Below, in pieces: positions 9,155-17,786 of a stretch of 64,000 nucleotides of DNA. The DNA comes from CAVSWT01 sp963775245 (GTDB taxonomy: Bacteria > Bacteroidota > Ignavibacteria > Ignavibacteriales > Ignavibacteriaceae). Position 1 is the first letter of the stretch. Every line of letters begins with the position of its first letter. The notes under the pieces are model-generated. The model ran no database searches. It saw only the letters and a program-made list of their open reading frames with translations, and was not told the DNA's origin. The DNA lies in contig CAVZID010000015.1 of assembly GCA_963775245.1 (NCBI GenBank), positions 124,001 through 188,000 on the forward strand. Reading direction: 5' to 3'. The position numbers and the translations under genes were made by a program.

Positions 9155-9280
9155 TATAACTCCCAACAAAAAATAATTTTATAAAAGAAAAGTGTTACTG
9201 ATTAAAAAGATAATCTAATGAGTTGCAAATTTACAAATTTTAGAAATTGATTGACAATGCAGAGAATTAAATTGATGAAT

Positions 9281-9369
9281 ACTTAGCGAAACTTAGTGCT
9301 CTAAGTGTCTTAGTAGTGAAGCTCTTTTTTTACCACTTAGGTGTTGAGAACACTCAGAATCACTAAGAT
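9281..9369. repeat. Imperfect inverted repeat with CTTAGTG arms
   Basis: The left arm (ACTTAGTGCTCTAAGTG) and the right arm near 9345-9368, which is CACTCAGAATCACTAAG, are imperfect reverse complements. Internal CTTAG/CTAAG words recur throughout. The element supplies the stop codon of the small gene at 9363-9587, suggesting it was inserted at or has spread into that gene's 3-prime end. It is of the kind of intergenic dispersed repeat seen in Bacteroidetes-type genomes. Confidence 0.55.
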
Positions 9370-9587
9370 AGGTTTTCATGTTCGTTTTGACTTTTGATTT
9401 TTGACCTTTGACTTTTCTTATAGTCCCTAAAGCTCAGCCAAACGCCAATTAGCCCAATAGCAACAGCAATAAGATCGAAAAGCTGGTTTTGTGGTTCTTT
9501 AAAAAATTTTACTGCATAAAAAATTGTAATAACTCCAAATATGACGAGGAGGAAAATATTAAAAATTTTATTTTGTGATAGACTCAT
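9363..9587 (-). CDS. Small membrane protein, unknown function
   Basis: A 74-aa protein with two predicted transmembrane helices (residues 8-28, IFNIFLLVIFGVITIFYAVKF without the ends, and 38-54, LIAVAIGLIGVWLSF). I do not recognise a family. The last 16 residues (about SQRSKIKSQNEHENLS) are encoded by a TTTTGACTTTTGATTTTTGACC heptad tract on the plus strand plus the adjacent palindromic repeat, so the native C-terminus may have been replaced by repeat sequence. It lies 27 bases downstream of the BNR-repeat gene stop, in the same direction. Confidence 0.55.
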   Translation of the reverse strand: MSLSQNKIFNIFLLVIFGVITIFYAVKFFKEPQNQLFDLIAVAIGLIGVWLSFRDYKKSQRSKIKSQNEHENLS

Positions 9588-9614
9588 AAAATCCTCAAAG
9601 AATAATGACTAAAC

Positions 9615-12575
9615 TTAAGGAAATTTTTCTTCGCTTCCACGGACTTTTTTCTTTTGCGGTTTTACTCCAAAAATTTTTGTCTCTTTTGTCCCATTGATTT
9701 CAATTTCTATTTTATACTCTCCCGGGCGCAGGAAAACCTTTTTAGCATCTGTTTCTTTAAATTCATCTTTTTTCTTTTCATCAAGCTTTTTATTTACTTC
9801 ATTTTTGTAGAAATCAATTTTGTTTTTTGCAACTGATAAATCATAATTAAAATAATTTAAACCTTGTTTGGTTGTGTCTGTTAACTCATTCAACAAATCA
9901 TCATCTTTGGTTTTAATTTTTATATTTGTCATTCCATTATTCTTGGCATAATATACTATTTGTAAATTTGGTTCATCCGGCTTGGACCATGCATAACTTT
10001 TTATACCCCAGTTGTCATTATAAGTAATACTATCTAAATCAAAAACAAAAAGATTTTTTGCTAAAATATTTTTATCCAATTGTTCCATGTATTCAACATC
10101 AGCAATGTAAATTGATCTGCCGTGGGTACCTACTACTAATTTTTTATCTCTGGGATGTACAACCAAATCATGAACCGGGACAAATGGAAGATTATTAAAC
10201 ATTCCCATAAATGTGTTACCGCCATTAATAGAAACATAAAGCCCGTTATCGGTTCCAACATAAATAATATTTTTATTTACCGGGTCTTCCTTCACAACGT
10301 TAACCGGTTCTGCCGGAAGGTCACTTCCTATTTTTATCCAAGTATCGCCAAAGTTTGTTGATTTAAAAACATAAGAATTAAAATCATCCCATCGATATCC
10401 ATTTAACGAAACATAAACAGTTGCTGTATCATGCAATGAGGCACTTATTCGGCTTATCCATAAATTTTTGGGAAGTCCCTTAGAAATATTTTTCCATAAA
10501 CCTCCGCCGTCTTTTGTAAGATAAACCTGTCCGTCATCGCTACCGGTATAAATCACACCAAACTTAAAAGGCGATTCATCAATTGAAGTTAAAGTTCCAT
10601 AGGGTACGTCACCTTGGATTCCGCCGAGAGTTAAATCCGGAGAAATTGTTTCGTAATCATTACCATCTTTCAATGAGCGGTGAAGTTTGTTTGAACCTAT
10701 ATAAAAAATATCATGATTAAAATTTGAAAGATGAATTGGGCTTTGCCAATTAAAACGGAATGGCTTTGTACCAAGTTCATGAATTGGTCTTATTAAATCA
10801 TCCTTATGTTCTTTTTTCTTTATTCGATAGTAATATCCAAACTGGAATCCGGCATAAACTGTATTGTTATCGGTGGTATCAACGGCCACCTGCATACCAT
10901 CTCCGCCCAGTAAATCTTTGTAAGGATATTCTCCCGACATCTGCCATTCGCTGCTGTATTTAAAGTTGCTTGGTCCCATCCAAACGCCATTGTCTTGAAG
11001 TCCGCCGTAAACATTAAATGGTTTTTCCATATCCACTGCAACACTGTAAAACTGTCCTACTGCCGGAGTATTAGCTTTAACCCAATGTGCGCCGTCATCA
11101 AAAGAAATATTTAATCCGCCGTCATTGCCTAAAATTATATGCCCTTTTCTAACTGGATTAATCCATAGCGCATGATTATCGGCATGAACATTATTTCCAC
11201 TGATAGATTTAAAAGTTTGTCCGCCGTCTTCCGAAAGAAGAACAGTGAATCCTAATAAATAAATTTTGTTATCATTACGCGGGTCAATTCTTATTTCGGA
11301 AAAGTAATAGCCGTATGTATAAAACATATCGTTTATGTAATCTTTGTTCGTTTTATTCCAGGTTATTCCTCCATTAGTTGACTTGTAAACTTCAGCTCCA
11401 ATTACGGGAGTATCAAATAAATTTTCATTTGCATCTTCAGTGTAGTTTGCTATATCTGAAGGCTTGATTTTATTTTCTTTGATAAGCTCAATTATTTTCT
11501 TTGCTGTGTAATTTTCCGGGAAATCTTTTTCATCCAGATATTTATTTATTAAATCTTCATCAAGCTTAAGAAAATCTTCTTTGCTCATATCTTTAAGCAT
11601 TTTATTTGTTAAATGCTGTTTTTCTTTCTCATCTTTTTTGCGGTGAAATTGATTATCAACCACAGCATAAATTACTTGTGAATTTTGATTTGATATTGCC
11701 AAACCAATTCTTCCCACACCTTCACCCGTAGGGAACCCGCTGTCTCTTGTAGTTACTAATTTCCATGTTTCTCCTGCGTCCTCTGATTTATAAATTCCTG
11801 ATGAGCTTCCCGCTTCTTCAAAATTCCATGCACGCCTTGTTCGATACCAAAATGCTGCATAAAGTGTATTGAAATTTTTAGGGTCAATAATTAGATCAAT
11901 TGCTCCGGTGTTATCATCCACAAATAATTTTTGACTCCAGGTTTTTCCTCTGTCGGTTGTTTTATATATTCCTCTTTCTTTATTCGGTGAATATAGATGT
12001 CCGAGAGCAGCAACCCAAACAGTATTCGAGTCATCGGGACTGATAATTATTCTTCCAACGTGTTGTGTCTCCGCAAGTCCCATATTCTGCCAGGTCTTCC
12101 CGGTATCAATACTTTTATAAATTCCAGTGCCTGCATAGGATGAACGGCTGGAATTATTTTCACCTGTTCCAACCCAGATAGTTTCGTCATGTTTCCAATC
12201 GACGGCAATGTCTCCGATTGTCATTGACGCTTGATTATCAAACAGCGGAGTAAATGATTGCCCGTTGTTTGTAGTTTTCCATAATCCGCCGGATGCATAA
12301 GCAACATAAAATATTGTCGGGTCGAAAGGGGAGACATCAATATCGTCAACTCTTCCGCTCATTATTGTTGGGCCGATTGAATTGAACTTTACATTTTTAA
12401 CTAGCGAGTTTTCATTGAGCTTTAATTTTTGTTGATATGCTTCTAATCTTTTTTCTGCAGGAGTGGCGGGAATTGGATTTTTGCCAGGTGATTCTTTTAA
12501 ATTTTGTTTATCTGTTTGCCCGTTGATAGCAAATGCAAAAAGTAAAAAAATAATCGAGGCATATATTTTTGTCAT
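9615..12575 (-). CDS. Exported VPS10/BNR-repeat beta-propeller protein
   Basis: A 986-aa protein with a signal peptide (KIYASIIFLLFAFAINGQ). The body consists of repeated BNR/Asp-box motifs of the S-x-D-x-G-x-T-W type (SIDTGKTWQNMG, TTDRGKTWSQKL, SEDAGETWKLV, STNFGDTWIKIG), the pattern of sialidase-like and sortilin VPS10 propellers, probably two stacked propellers. A charged insert at about residues 305-370 interrupts the repeats. The end (residues 860-986) resembles an Ig-like tail. Such proteins are annotated as glycosyl hydrolases, but no catalytic residues are evident. Its ATG overlaps the stop of the cyclodeaminase gene by one base. Confidence 0.85.
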   Translation of the reverse strand: MTKIYASIIFLLFAFAINGQTDKQNLKESPGKNPIPATPAEKRLEAYQQKLKLNENSLVKNVKFNSIGPTIMSGRVDDIDVSPFDPTIFYVAYASGGLWKTTNNGQSFTPLFDNQASMTIGDIAVDWKHDETIWVGTGENNSSRSSYAGTGIYKSIDTGKTWQNMGLAETQHVGRIIISPDDSNTVWVAALGHLYSPNKERGIYKTTDRGKTWSQKLFVDDNTGAIDLIIDPKNFNTLYAAFWYRTRRAWNFEEAGSSSGIYKSEDAGETWKLVTTRDSGFPTGEGVGRIGLAISNQNSQVIYAVVDNQFHRKKDEKEKQHLTNKMLKDMSKEDFLKLDEDLINKYLDEKDFPENYTAKKIIELIKENKIKPSDIANYTEDANENLFDTPVIGAEVYKSTNGGITWNKTNKDYINDMFYTYGYYFSEIRIDPRNDNKIYLLGFTVLLSEDGGQTFKSISGNNVHADNHALWINPVRKGHIILGNDGGLNISFDDGAHWVKANTPAVGQFYSVAVDMEKPFNVYGGLQDNGVWMGPSNFKYSSEWQMSGEYPYKDLLGGDGMQVAVDTTDNNTVYAGFQFGYYYRIKKKEHKDDLIRPIHELGTKPFRFNWQSPIHLSNFNHDIFYIGSNKLHRSLKDGNDYETISPDLTLGGIQGDVPYGTLTSIDESPFKFGVIYTGSDDGQVYLTKDGGGLWKNISKGLPKNLWISRISASLHDTATVYVSLNGYRWDDFNSYVFKSTNFGDTWIKIGSDLPAEPVNVVKEDPVNKNIIYVGTDNGLYVSINGGNTFMGMFNNLPFVPVHDLVVHPRDKKLVVGTHGRSIYIADVEYMEQLDKNILAKNLFVFDLDSITYNDNWGIKSYAWSKPDEPNLQIVYYAKNNGMTNIKIKTKDDDLLNELTDTTKQGLNYFNYDLSVAKNKIDFYKNEVNKKLDEKKKDEFKETDAKKVFLRPGEYKIEIEINGTKETKIFGVKPQKKKVRGSEEKFP

Positions 12576-13204
12576 TAAGATTTTATCCTTTGAATTATTT
12601 CATCAAGCATAGATTTCGATTTTAAGTTAATGCCTGAATTAGTGTTTTCAGACTTTGTTAATAATTCATTCCCTAATTGCTTATTAGATAAAGTTGTGCA
12701 ATTAATTAAAACATTCAGAAAAGCACCTTGAGATGCTGTTGAAGTTAGTGAGATAGCTACACCAGCATCGGATAATGAATTTTGATTTCCTTTTGCTGCT
12801 ACAACTTCTAAATATGGTAAAAGCTCACTGCATTTAGATACAACTTCTGCCGGAACCAAAGCTGCCTGGTAAGTTGTTTTTTCGATAGCTTCTTTTCGCA
12901 AAGATTTTTGCTCGTCTGTTTCTTTGGGCAGCTTAAATGCATCCATCACTTGATCAAATGCTTCATTATCTTTTAAAGCAAGAGAAACAAATTCTTTCTG
13001 CAAAGATTCAAGTTTTGTTTTTACATCATTCATTTCTGTTTCAACTTCCAGATACCTTTTCTTTCCTATAGTAAGATTGCAAACCATTGTTCCCAGGCTC
13101 GATGCTAAAACTCCGCATAGCGCAGCAACATTTCCACCGCCGGGAGTTGGTGCATTAGAAGAAAGTTCATTTAAATAATTTTGTAATGTTTTTGATAATT
13201 CCAT
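12575..13204 (-). CDS. Formimidoyltetrahydrofolate cyclodeaminase
   Basis: A 209-aa stand-alone cyclodeaminase domain, the equivalent of the C-terminal half of mammalian FTCD. It converts 5-formimino-THF to 5,10-methenyl-THF with release of ammonia. The glycine-rich N-terminal loop APTPGGGNVAALCG is diagnostic, with SDAGVAISL later in the chain. It follows the glutamate formimidoyltransferase gene by about 150 bases that hold a palindromic repeat, so the two steps are encoded by separate genes here. It belongs to the histidine-degradation group. Confidence 0.9.
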   Translation of the reverse strand: MELSKTLQNYLNELSSNAPTPGGGNVAALCGVLASSLGTMVCNLTIGKKRYLEVETEMNDVKTKLESLQKEFVSLALKDNEAFDQVMDAFKLPKETDEQKSLRKEAIEKTTYQAALVPAEVVSKCSELLPYLEVVAAKGNQNSLSDAGVAISLTSTASQGAFLNVLINCTTLSNKQLGNELLTKSENTNSGINLKSKSMLDEIIQRIKS

Positions 13205-13257
13205 TTTAATCTCGATTTATAATTATTTATTTAAATATTTAATATCATTGAAATTTT

Positions 13258-13334
13258 GTCATGCTGAATTTATTTCAGCATCTTTGAAAACATTCAATTA
13301 AAGCTTTAGATTCCGAAGCAAGTTCGGAATGACA
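13258..13334. repeat. Palindromic dispersed repeat, GTCATGCTGAA family
   Basis: The element starts with GTCATGCTGAA and contains TGCTGAATTTATTTCAGCA, then ends with ATTCCGAAGCAAGTTCGGAA plus TGAC, so the ends are inverted (GTCAT...ATGAC) and each half holds its own hairpin. A related element lies at 50382-50451. It is followed at 13344-13359 by two units of a TTTTGAC heptad. It separates ftcD from the cyclodeaminase gene. Confidence 0.65.
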
Positions 13335-13360
13335 GTGAAAAAATTTTGACTTTTGACTTA

Positions 13361-14377
13361 TCACACCATGTAATCAATAATCTTCTCTTCCTTTTTAAAA
13401 GGATGAAGATCGCTTAATCCAAGCTTTTCAATTGCAAGATCGACCAATTCACTTTCATTTAAATTATTATTTTGTGTATAAAATTTCCCGGCTTGAAGCA
13501 TAGCTTCCAAAGGAATTAATCCAACTACTTCACTGCCGGTAACTTCAACGCCTAAACGCCGAGACTCTTTTTTCACTTCTTCAAAAGCTATATGTACCGG
13601 AGTGACATTATAATTTGTGAGGTTCATTGATACCTGTGTGATGTTGTATTTTTCAAGCAGCACTCCCATCCCCTTAACTTGTTTCAAACGTCCAGGTTCT
13701 TTTACGGTTTTGCCGTCAACTTTAATTATGCTGCCATTAGCATCCCGCTTTGCTCTTCCTGATTCACGTAAAATTTCTCCAATCTCTTTTGCATACTTAA
13801 CATCATCTGATTTTATATTTACGTTGTAAGCAATAAGAAAAAATCTAGCGCCTGTAACTATTGAACCTAACTTTGCATTAAATTCATTTGTCCCGAAATC
13901 CGGCTGCCAATTGGGATCTTTTAATTTTTCCTGCAAGCCTTCATATTCGCCTTTACGGATTGTAGAAAGATTTTGCCTGTCTGATTTTTTTGCGGCATTT
14001 TCATAAAGATAAACCGGAACGTTCAACTCTTTTGAAATTTTCTCTGCATAAGCTTCTGAAATTTTAACACACTCATCCATCGTTACATTTTTTACAGGCA
14101 CAAAAGGAACAACATCAATTGCGCCCATGCGTGGATGCTCGCCTTTGTGGTTTCTCATGTCAATTTCATTTGCTGCTGTTTTGCTTAATGTTACTGCTCC
14201 TTCTAAAATACCGTTTTCATCTCCGGCAATTGTAACAACGACCCGGTTGTAATCAGCATCCGGTTCAAGGGAAAGCAGCTTGCAGTTTGGAATTTTTTTA
14301 AGTGAGTCTTTCATTTTTTGGAATGTGGCTTCATTCTTTCCTTCACTGAAGTTTGGAACGCATTCAATTATTTTCAT
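13361..14377 (-). CDS. ftcD: Glutamate formimidoyltransferase
   Basis: Transfers the formimino group of N-formimino-glutamate to tetrahydrofolate, the last step of histidine degradation by the folate route. The 338-aa length equals the transferase half of FTCD. It opens with KIIECVPNFSEGKN, followed by PDADYNRVVVTIAG and HKGEHPRMGAIDVVPFVP, all strongly conserved, including the active-site His region. The C-terminal GLIPLEAMLQAGKFY matches as well. A TTG at 14380 adjoins the ATG at 14377; I use the ATG, with GGGG just upstream. The HutG-like gene lies 97 bases upstream in the same direction. Confidence 0.93.
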   Translation of the reverse strand: MKIIECVPNFSEGKNEATFQKMKDSLKKIPNCKLLSLEPDADYNRVVVTIAGDENGILEGAVTLSKTAANEIDMRNHKGEHPRMGAIDVVPFVPVKNVTMDECVKISEAYAEKISKELNVPVYLYENAAKKSDRQNLSTIRKGEYEGLQEKLKDPNWQPDFGTNEFNAKLGSIVTGARFFLIAYNVNIKSDDVKYAKEIGEILRESGRAKRDANGSIIKVDGKTVKEPGRLKQVKGMGVLLEKYNITQVSMNLTNYNVTPVHIAFEEVKKESRRLGVEVTGSEVVGLIPLEAMLQAGKFYTQNNNLNESELVDLAIEKLGLSDLHPFKKEEKIIDYMV

Positions 14378-14474
14378 CAATACCCCGGATTTTTTAGGAA
14401 TAAAAATTTTTATTGATTAAAAAATAAGAAAATATTTATGAGATGAGAAAACAATAAATAGAAATGAATGAATT

Positions 14475-15406
14475 TTATGGGAGTGAATTCAAAAACTTCC
14501 ACATCATAATTGCAGCTAACCGGCTTGTCCTGCCGTCAATGTCGTGAGCGGGATTCACTTCCGAGATTTCAAATATTTTTGTGCGTGATTCTTTTCCGGC
14601 AGCAGCAGCAATACTTAAAGCATCTTCTGCTGTGAAACCAATAGGGCAGGGAGAACTAACCCCCGGCGCATCAGACTCTCGAACTGAATCCATATCAAAT
14701 CCCCAGAAAATTACATCAGATTTATTTTTGGATAATATATTTTTAACCAAACTTGAAATTCCAAAAGCTTGCGCTTCTTCAAATGATATTATATTGGCGT
14801 TGTTTCTTCTTAAAAATTCTTCGTGTTTGAATGAGAAGAAATATTTTTTAACTCCAACTTCATAAAAATTTTCTCCGAAGATAATTGTTTCGTCTAAAAG
14901 CATGCGGTAGGAAGTGCCATTGTTTCTTTGTTCATCAGGCCTTACAACGAGATCACTATTAAAGTTAAAAGCTAAAATATTTTTATTTGTTTTTGAAAGT
15001 GCTTTACAATCGGGATAGGAAATATCATTCCCACCGCCGAGGATGATTATCTTTTTATTTTCATAAATCAATTGAAAAACAACCTCTTCTAGCGAGTCAT
15101 GAGTTTCTTCAAGAGTTTTTTTGATATTTATGTTTCCAAGATCAAATATTTTTTTTGAATTGATTTTTTCTGATGCAGCTAATTTGTAAAATTGAGCTCT
15201 AATGTTATCCGGTGCATCTTTAGCTCCTTTTCTTCCTTTGTTCCTTTGAACTCCATCATCTTCAGGAACTCCAAGAATAACAATTTCAGAACCTTCAAAT
15301 CCTGTTCATCTCTTTTTATTACTTCTCCTAATCGTACATCATTCTTATCGTTTTTCTGATAAAATAAAAGTTCGTTTGGGCGGGTTGTTTGTTCGAATAA
15401 ATTCAT
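14475..15406 (-). pseudogene. HutG/arginase-family ureohydrolase-like protein, frameshifted and lacking metal ligands
   Basis: Two frames together make one protein of about 310 aa: the start (ATG 15406) and the remainder ending at 14475. One base is missing near 15300; beyond it the frame continues GSEIVILGVPEDDGVQ and runs into the ORF that starts formally at 15071. Family features are GGGNDISYPD, then FNFNSDLVVRP, NNGTSYRML, GFDMDSV and APGVSSP. Active HutG and arginases have His in the first motif and D-A-H-x-D in the second; here they read GGGND and N-F-N-S-D, so at least three manganese ligands are replaced, although the D-x-D motif remains. With ftcD downstream it belongs to histidine degradation, but it is probably not a ureohydrolase. 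Confidence 0.75.
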
Positions 15407-15509
15407 TACTGCATTTTTAGAATTTGTGAGAATATTGAATTTTTAAAAATATCATACAAACTATATTTTATATATGCTCGGTTGAGTATGTTATTTAGTG
15501 ATTGTGAAT

Positions 15510-15584
15510 GTCATTTCGACCAAAGGGAGAAATCCTTTTTATGATAGTTAAAGATTTCTCTCTCGAAGACTCGTTCGAAATGAC
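15510..15584. repeat. Palindromic dispersed repeat, GTCATTTCGA family
   Basis: Inverted ends GTCATTTCGA (from 15510) and TCGAAATGAC (ending 15584) enclose a second pair of arms, GAGAAATC and GATTTCTC. About 75 bases in total. It lies downstream of the NRDE gene and upstream of the HutG-like gene and is distinct in sequence from the GTCATGCTGAA family, though built on the same plan. Confidence 0.65.
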
Positions 15585-15641
15585 AAACAATACAAATTTT
15601 ATAATGCGAATAAAATTTCTTAAAAATAAATATTGATTTTA

Positions 15642-16407
15642 TTATTCAATTTGAAAACTAAAAGTGACTTCAGAAAAATCTTTAGAAGCCTTATCAAAAG
15701 TTCTTTCTATAAAATTAACAAAATTATTTTTGTCTACAGTGACAACAGTAGAGCATCTTGTTCCGTACTCTTCTGTTTTAATAAATATAGACGAAATTAT
15801 TTTTTCTCTTTCGTAATCAAGTCCCGTTTCAGGCAGTTGGTCATCCGGAGATAAAGTTGAATCTGAAAGAATTTTAAATATATCTCCGGTTGTAAAATTA
15901 TTTTTCTTTATTACCTGTTCAAATTCATTTTTACTTTTCACTACTTTAAACCATGGTGTATCAAGAAGATGGTTGCTTAATCCGTGAATACCTCTTTCGA
16001 TTTTCTTATCTGCGTTATTATAATTAGAAAAATAAAAAAGCCTGTCAATATTCCCGTAAAGTAAATTATATCCGTTATAGCCGGCACCTTCGTCGATTAA
16101 TTTCTCGGAAAATCTTTCTATGCTGAAATCATTAATTAAAAAATCTTTAACAATGTGCCCGCGGGAAGGGGCATTCAATTTTAAATTACGCAAATCACGG
16201 TAGTTTGTAATTGCAGCAAATGTCTCCTTCCTTCGTTATTCCCATCCAGGTGCCGCCTTCTTTTAAATCTTTCCCTGCTAAAAGATTTGGGTAATCATCC
16301 CAAAATTTTGCAGGAGAAGAAGGGCGGTTATAAAATTCGTCGCGATTTGCCGCGAAAATTAATTTGTAGTCTTTGTGCTGGTTTAAAGCAAAAACAATTA
16401 AACACAT
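15642..16407 (-). pseudogene. NRDE/TANGO2-family protein, frameshifted
   Basis: The ATG at 16407 begins MCLIVFALNQHKDYKLI and the family signature FAANRDEFYNRPS follows at once, with AGKDLKEGGTWMGIT. Near 16224 one extra base shifts the frame; after it the sequence resumes TFAAITNYRDLRNLK, the conserved second block, and runs to 15642. Joined, the protein is about 255 aa, normal for the family. TANGO2 homologues have been linked to haem and thiol handling in eukaryotes; the bacterial role is not settled. The formal upstream extension to 16476 is poor sequence and I exclude it. Confidence 0.85.
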
Positions 16408-16679
16408 TTTAATATTTTTTTTAGCAAAGATAAGAATAAAAATTCTATAAAACTCTTTACCTGCATAGCCGCTCAATATTGTTGCCTATGGCATAATTTC
16501 ACCAATTTTACTAATTCAAATTTTATTCGTTTGATAAGTTTAATTCCACCAGAGGCATCACTTTTTGAACATTTGAATTTGTGAATATTTTAATTAACCG
16601 TTTAAGTGAATTTTGCATCAATTACGCCGTAAGTTATTGATTTTCATTTTTAATATTAAGTATTTTAACTGCGAGGATT

Positions 16680-17765
16680 ATGAGGAAAATTCTAATAATT
16701 ATATTATTTTTTTGCGTTAATTGCATTATTTACTCACAGCAGTTAACACTAAAAAAAATAGGCGAAATTCCTGCCTATTACCAGCAGTTGAACAGCCTGA
16801 AAATCAAGCTTTCTACAGATAACATCGAAATTGACAACTCAAATCAAAATGTTTTTTCTGAAGCAATTGAGGGTGTAAAAATTTTTGAAACCTCTCCAGG
16901 TAAGTACTATTTCTTAGTCGCAAATTTTAATTCTTCCGGACAAGATAATTTTGATAATATTTCAATAATCGTATTTGATGAAGAAGGAAATGTATTAAAT
17001 AAATTAGAGTTAAATTCTTCCAGCCAGACTCAACCTCTGTTTGCAGTAAATGATGAAGGAATTGTTTCTGCTTTTAACCCGGACAAATTTGAGTTAATTA
17101 TTTTTAAAGGTACATCTAAAAGTAGAATTAGTCTTGGGAATGATTTATCTGCCGGTAATATAAAGACCTCTTTTATTGCAATGAATGACAACAACGTATA
17201 TGTACTAAGTTCGCTTGTTCCTTTCAATATGGGCTCAGGACAGGCAAAAGCGAATCTCTATAAAATTAATATTTCTAACAGAACAGTAACCAAAAAAAAT
17301 GTAGACTATTCAATACCGCTTTTATTGCAAATAGAAGATAATGCGTTAATTATTTCAGGAATTAAGATTAATAACTCAGCCGCCCAGGCTAATATTTCCA
17401 TGATTGATAATAATATGGAAATTATTAGTGAAACAAATCTTGCTGCAGATAAAATTGTAAAGTATAACACTGATTATTTTATAAAATATGGTAGCGCAAT
17501 GTACAGGCTTGATAAAAATTTTAATAAAGTGAGAGAATATTTTTTTACGAATAATGAAAGAGTTGAAGACTTTACTCTAGAAGGAGATAACTTATTTGTC
17601 CTTACCAAAAAAGATTACCTTTACAATATTTATAATCTGAGTAACAGCTTTAAATTAAATGCTGAAGCAGCTGTAAATATACCCGGCAATTCTTTTAAGT
17701 CTTTAAGTTCAAATGGGGATGTATTATATATTCATACAGATAATAAAACTTTTTTGTATGAATGA
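16680..17765 (+). CDS. Exported protein of unknown function, possible beta-propeller
   Basis: A 361-aa protein with a clear signal peptide (KILIIILFFCVNCIIYSQ). The remainder is beta-rich with repeated blocks of the type KYYFLVANF, NNVYVLSSL, DNALIISG, DNLFVLTKKDYLY at intervals of 40-50 residues, suggesting a propeller. No catalytic motif is visible. The stop lies 21 bases before the propeller sensor kinase gene, in the same direction, so the two are likely co-transcribed, and this protein may serve that sensor. The roughly 200-base gap upstream (16477-16679) holds its promoter but no box that I can assign. Confidence 0.55.
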   Translation: MRKILIIILFFCVNCIIYSQQLTLKKIGEIPAYYQQLNSLKIKLSTDNIEIDNSNQNVFSEAIEGVKIFETSPGKYYFLVANFNSSGQDNFDNISIIVFDEEGNVLNKLELNSSSQTQPLFAVNDEGIVSAFNPDKFELIIFKGTSKSRISLGNDLSAGNIKTSFIAMNDNNVYVLSSLVPFNMGSGQAKANLYKINISNRTVTKKNVDYSIPLLLQIEDNALIISGIKINNSAAQANISMIDNNMEIISETNLAADKIVKYNTDYFIKYGSAMYRLDKNFNKVREYFFTNNERVEDFTLEGDNLFVLTKKDYLYNIYNLSNSFKLNAEAAVNIPGNSFKSLSSNGDVLYIHTDNKTFLYE

Positions 17766-17786
17766 TGTATCATTAGTAATTAGTCA

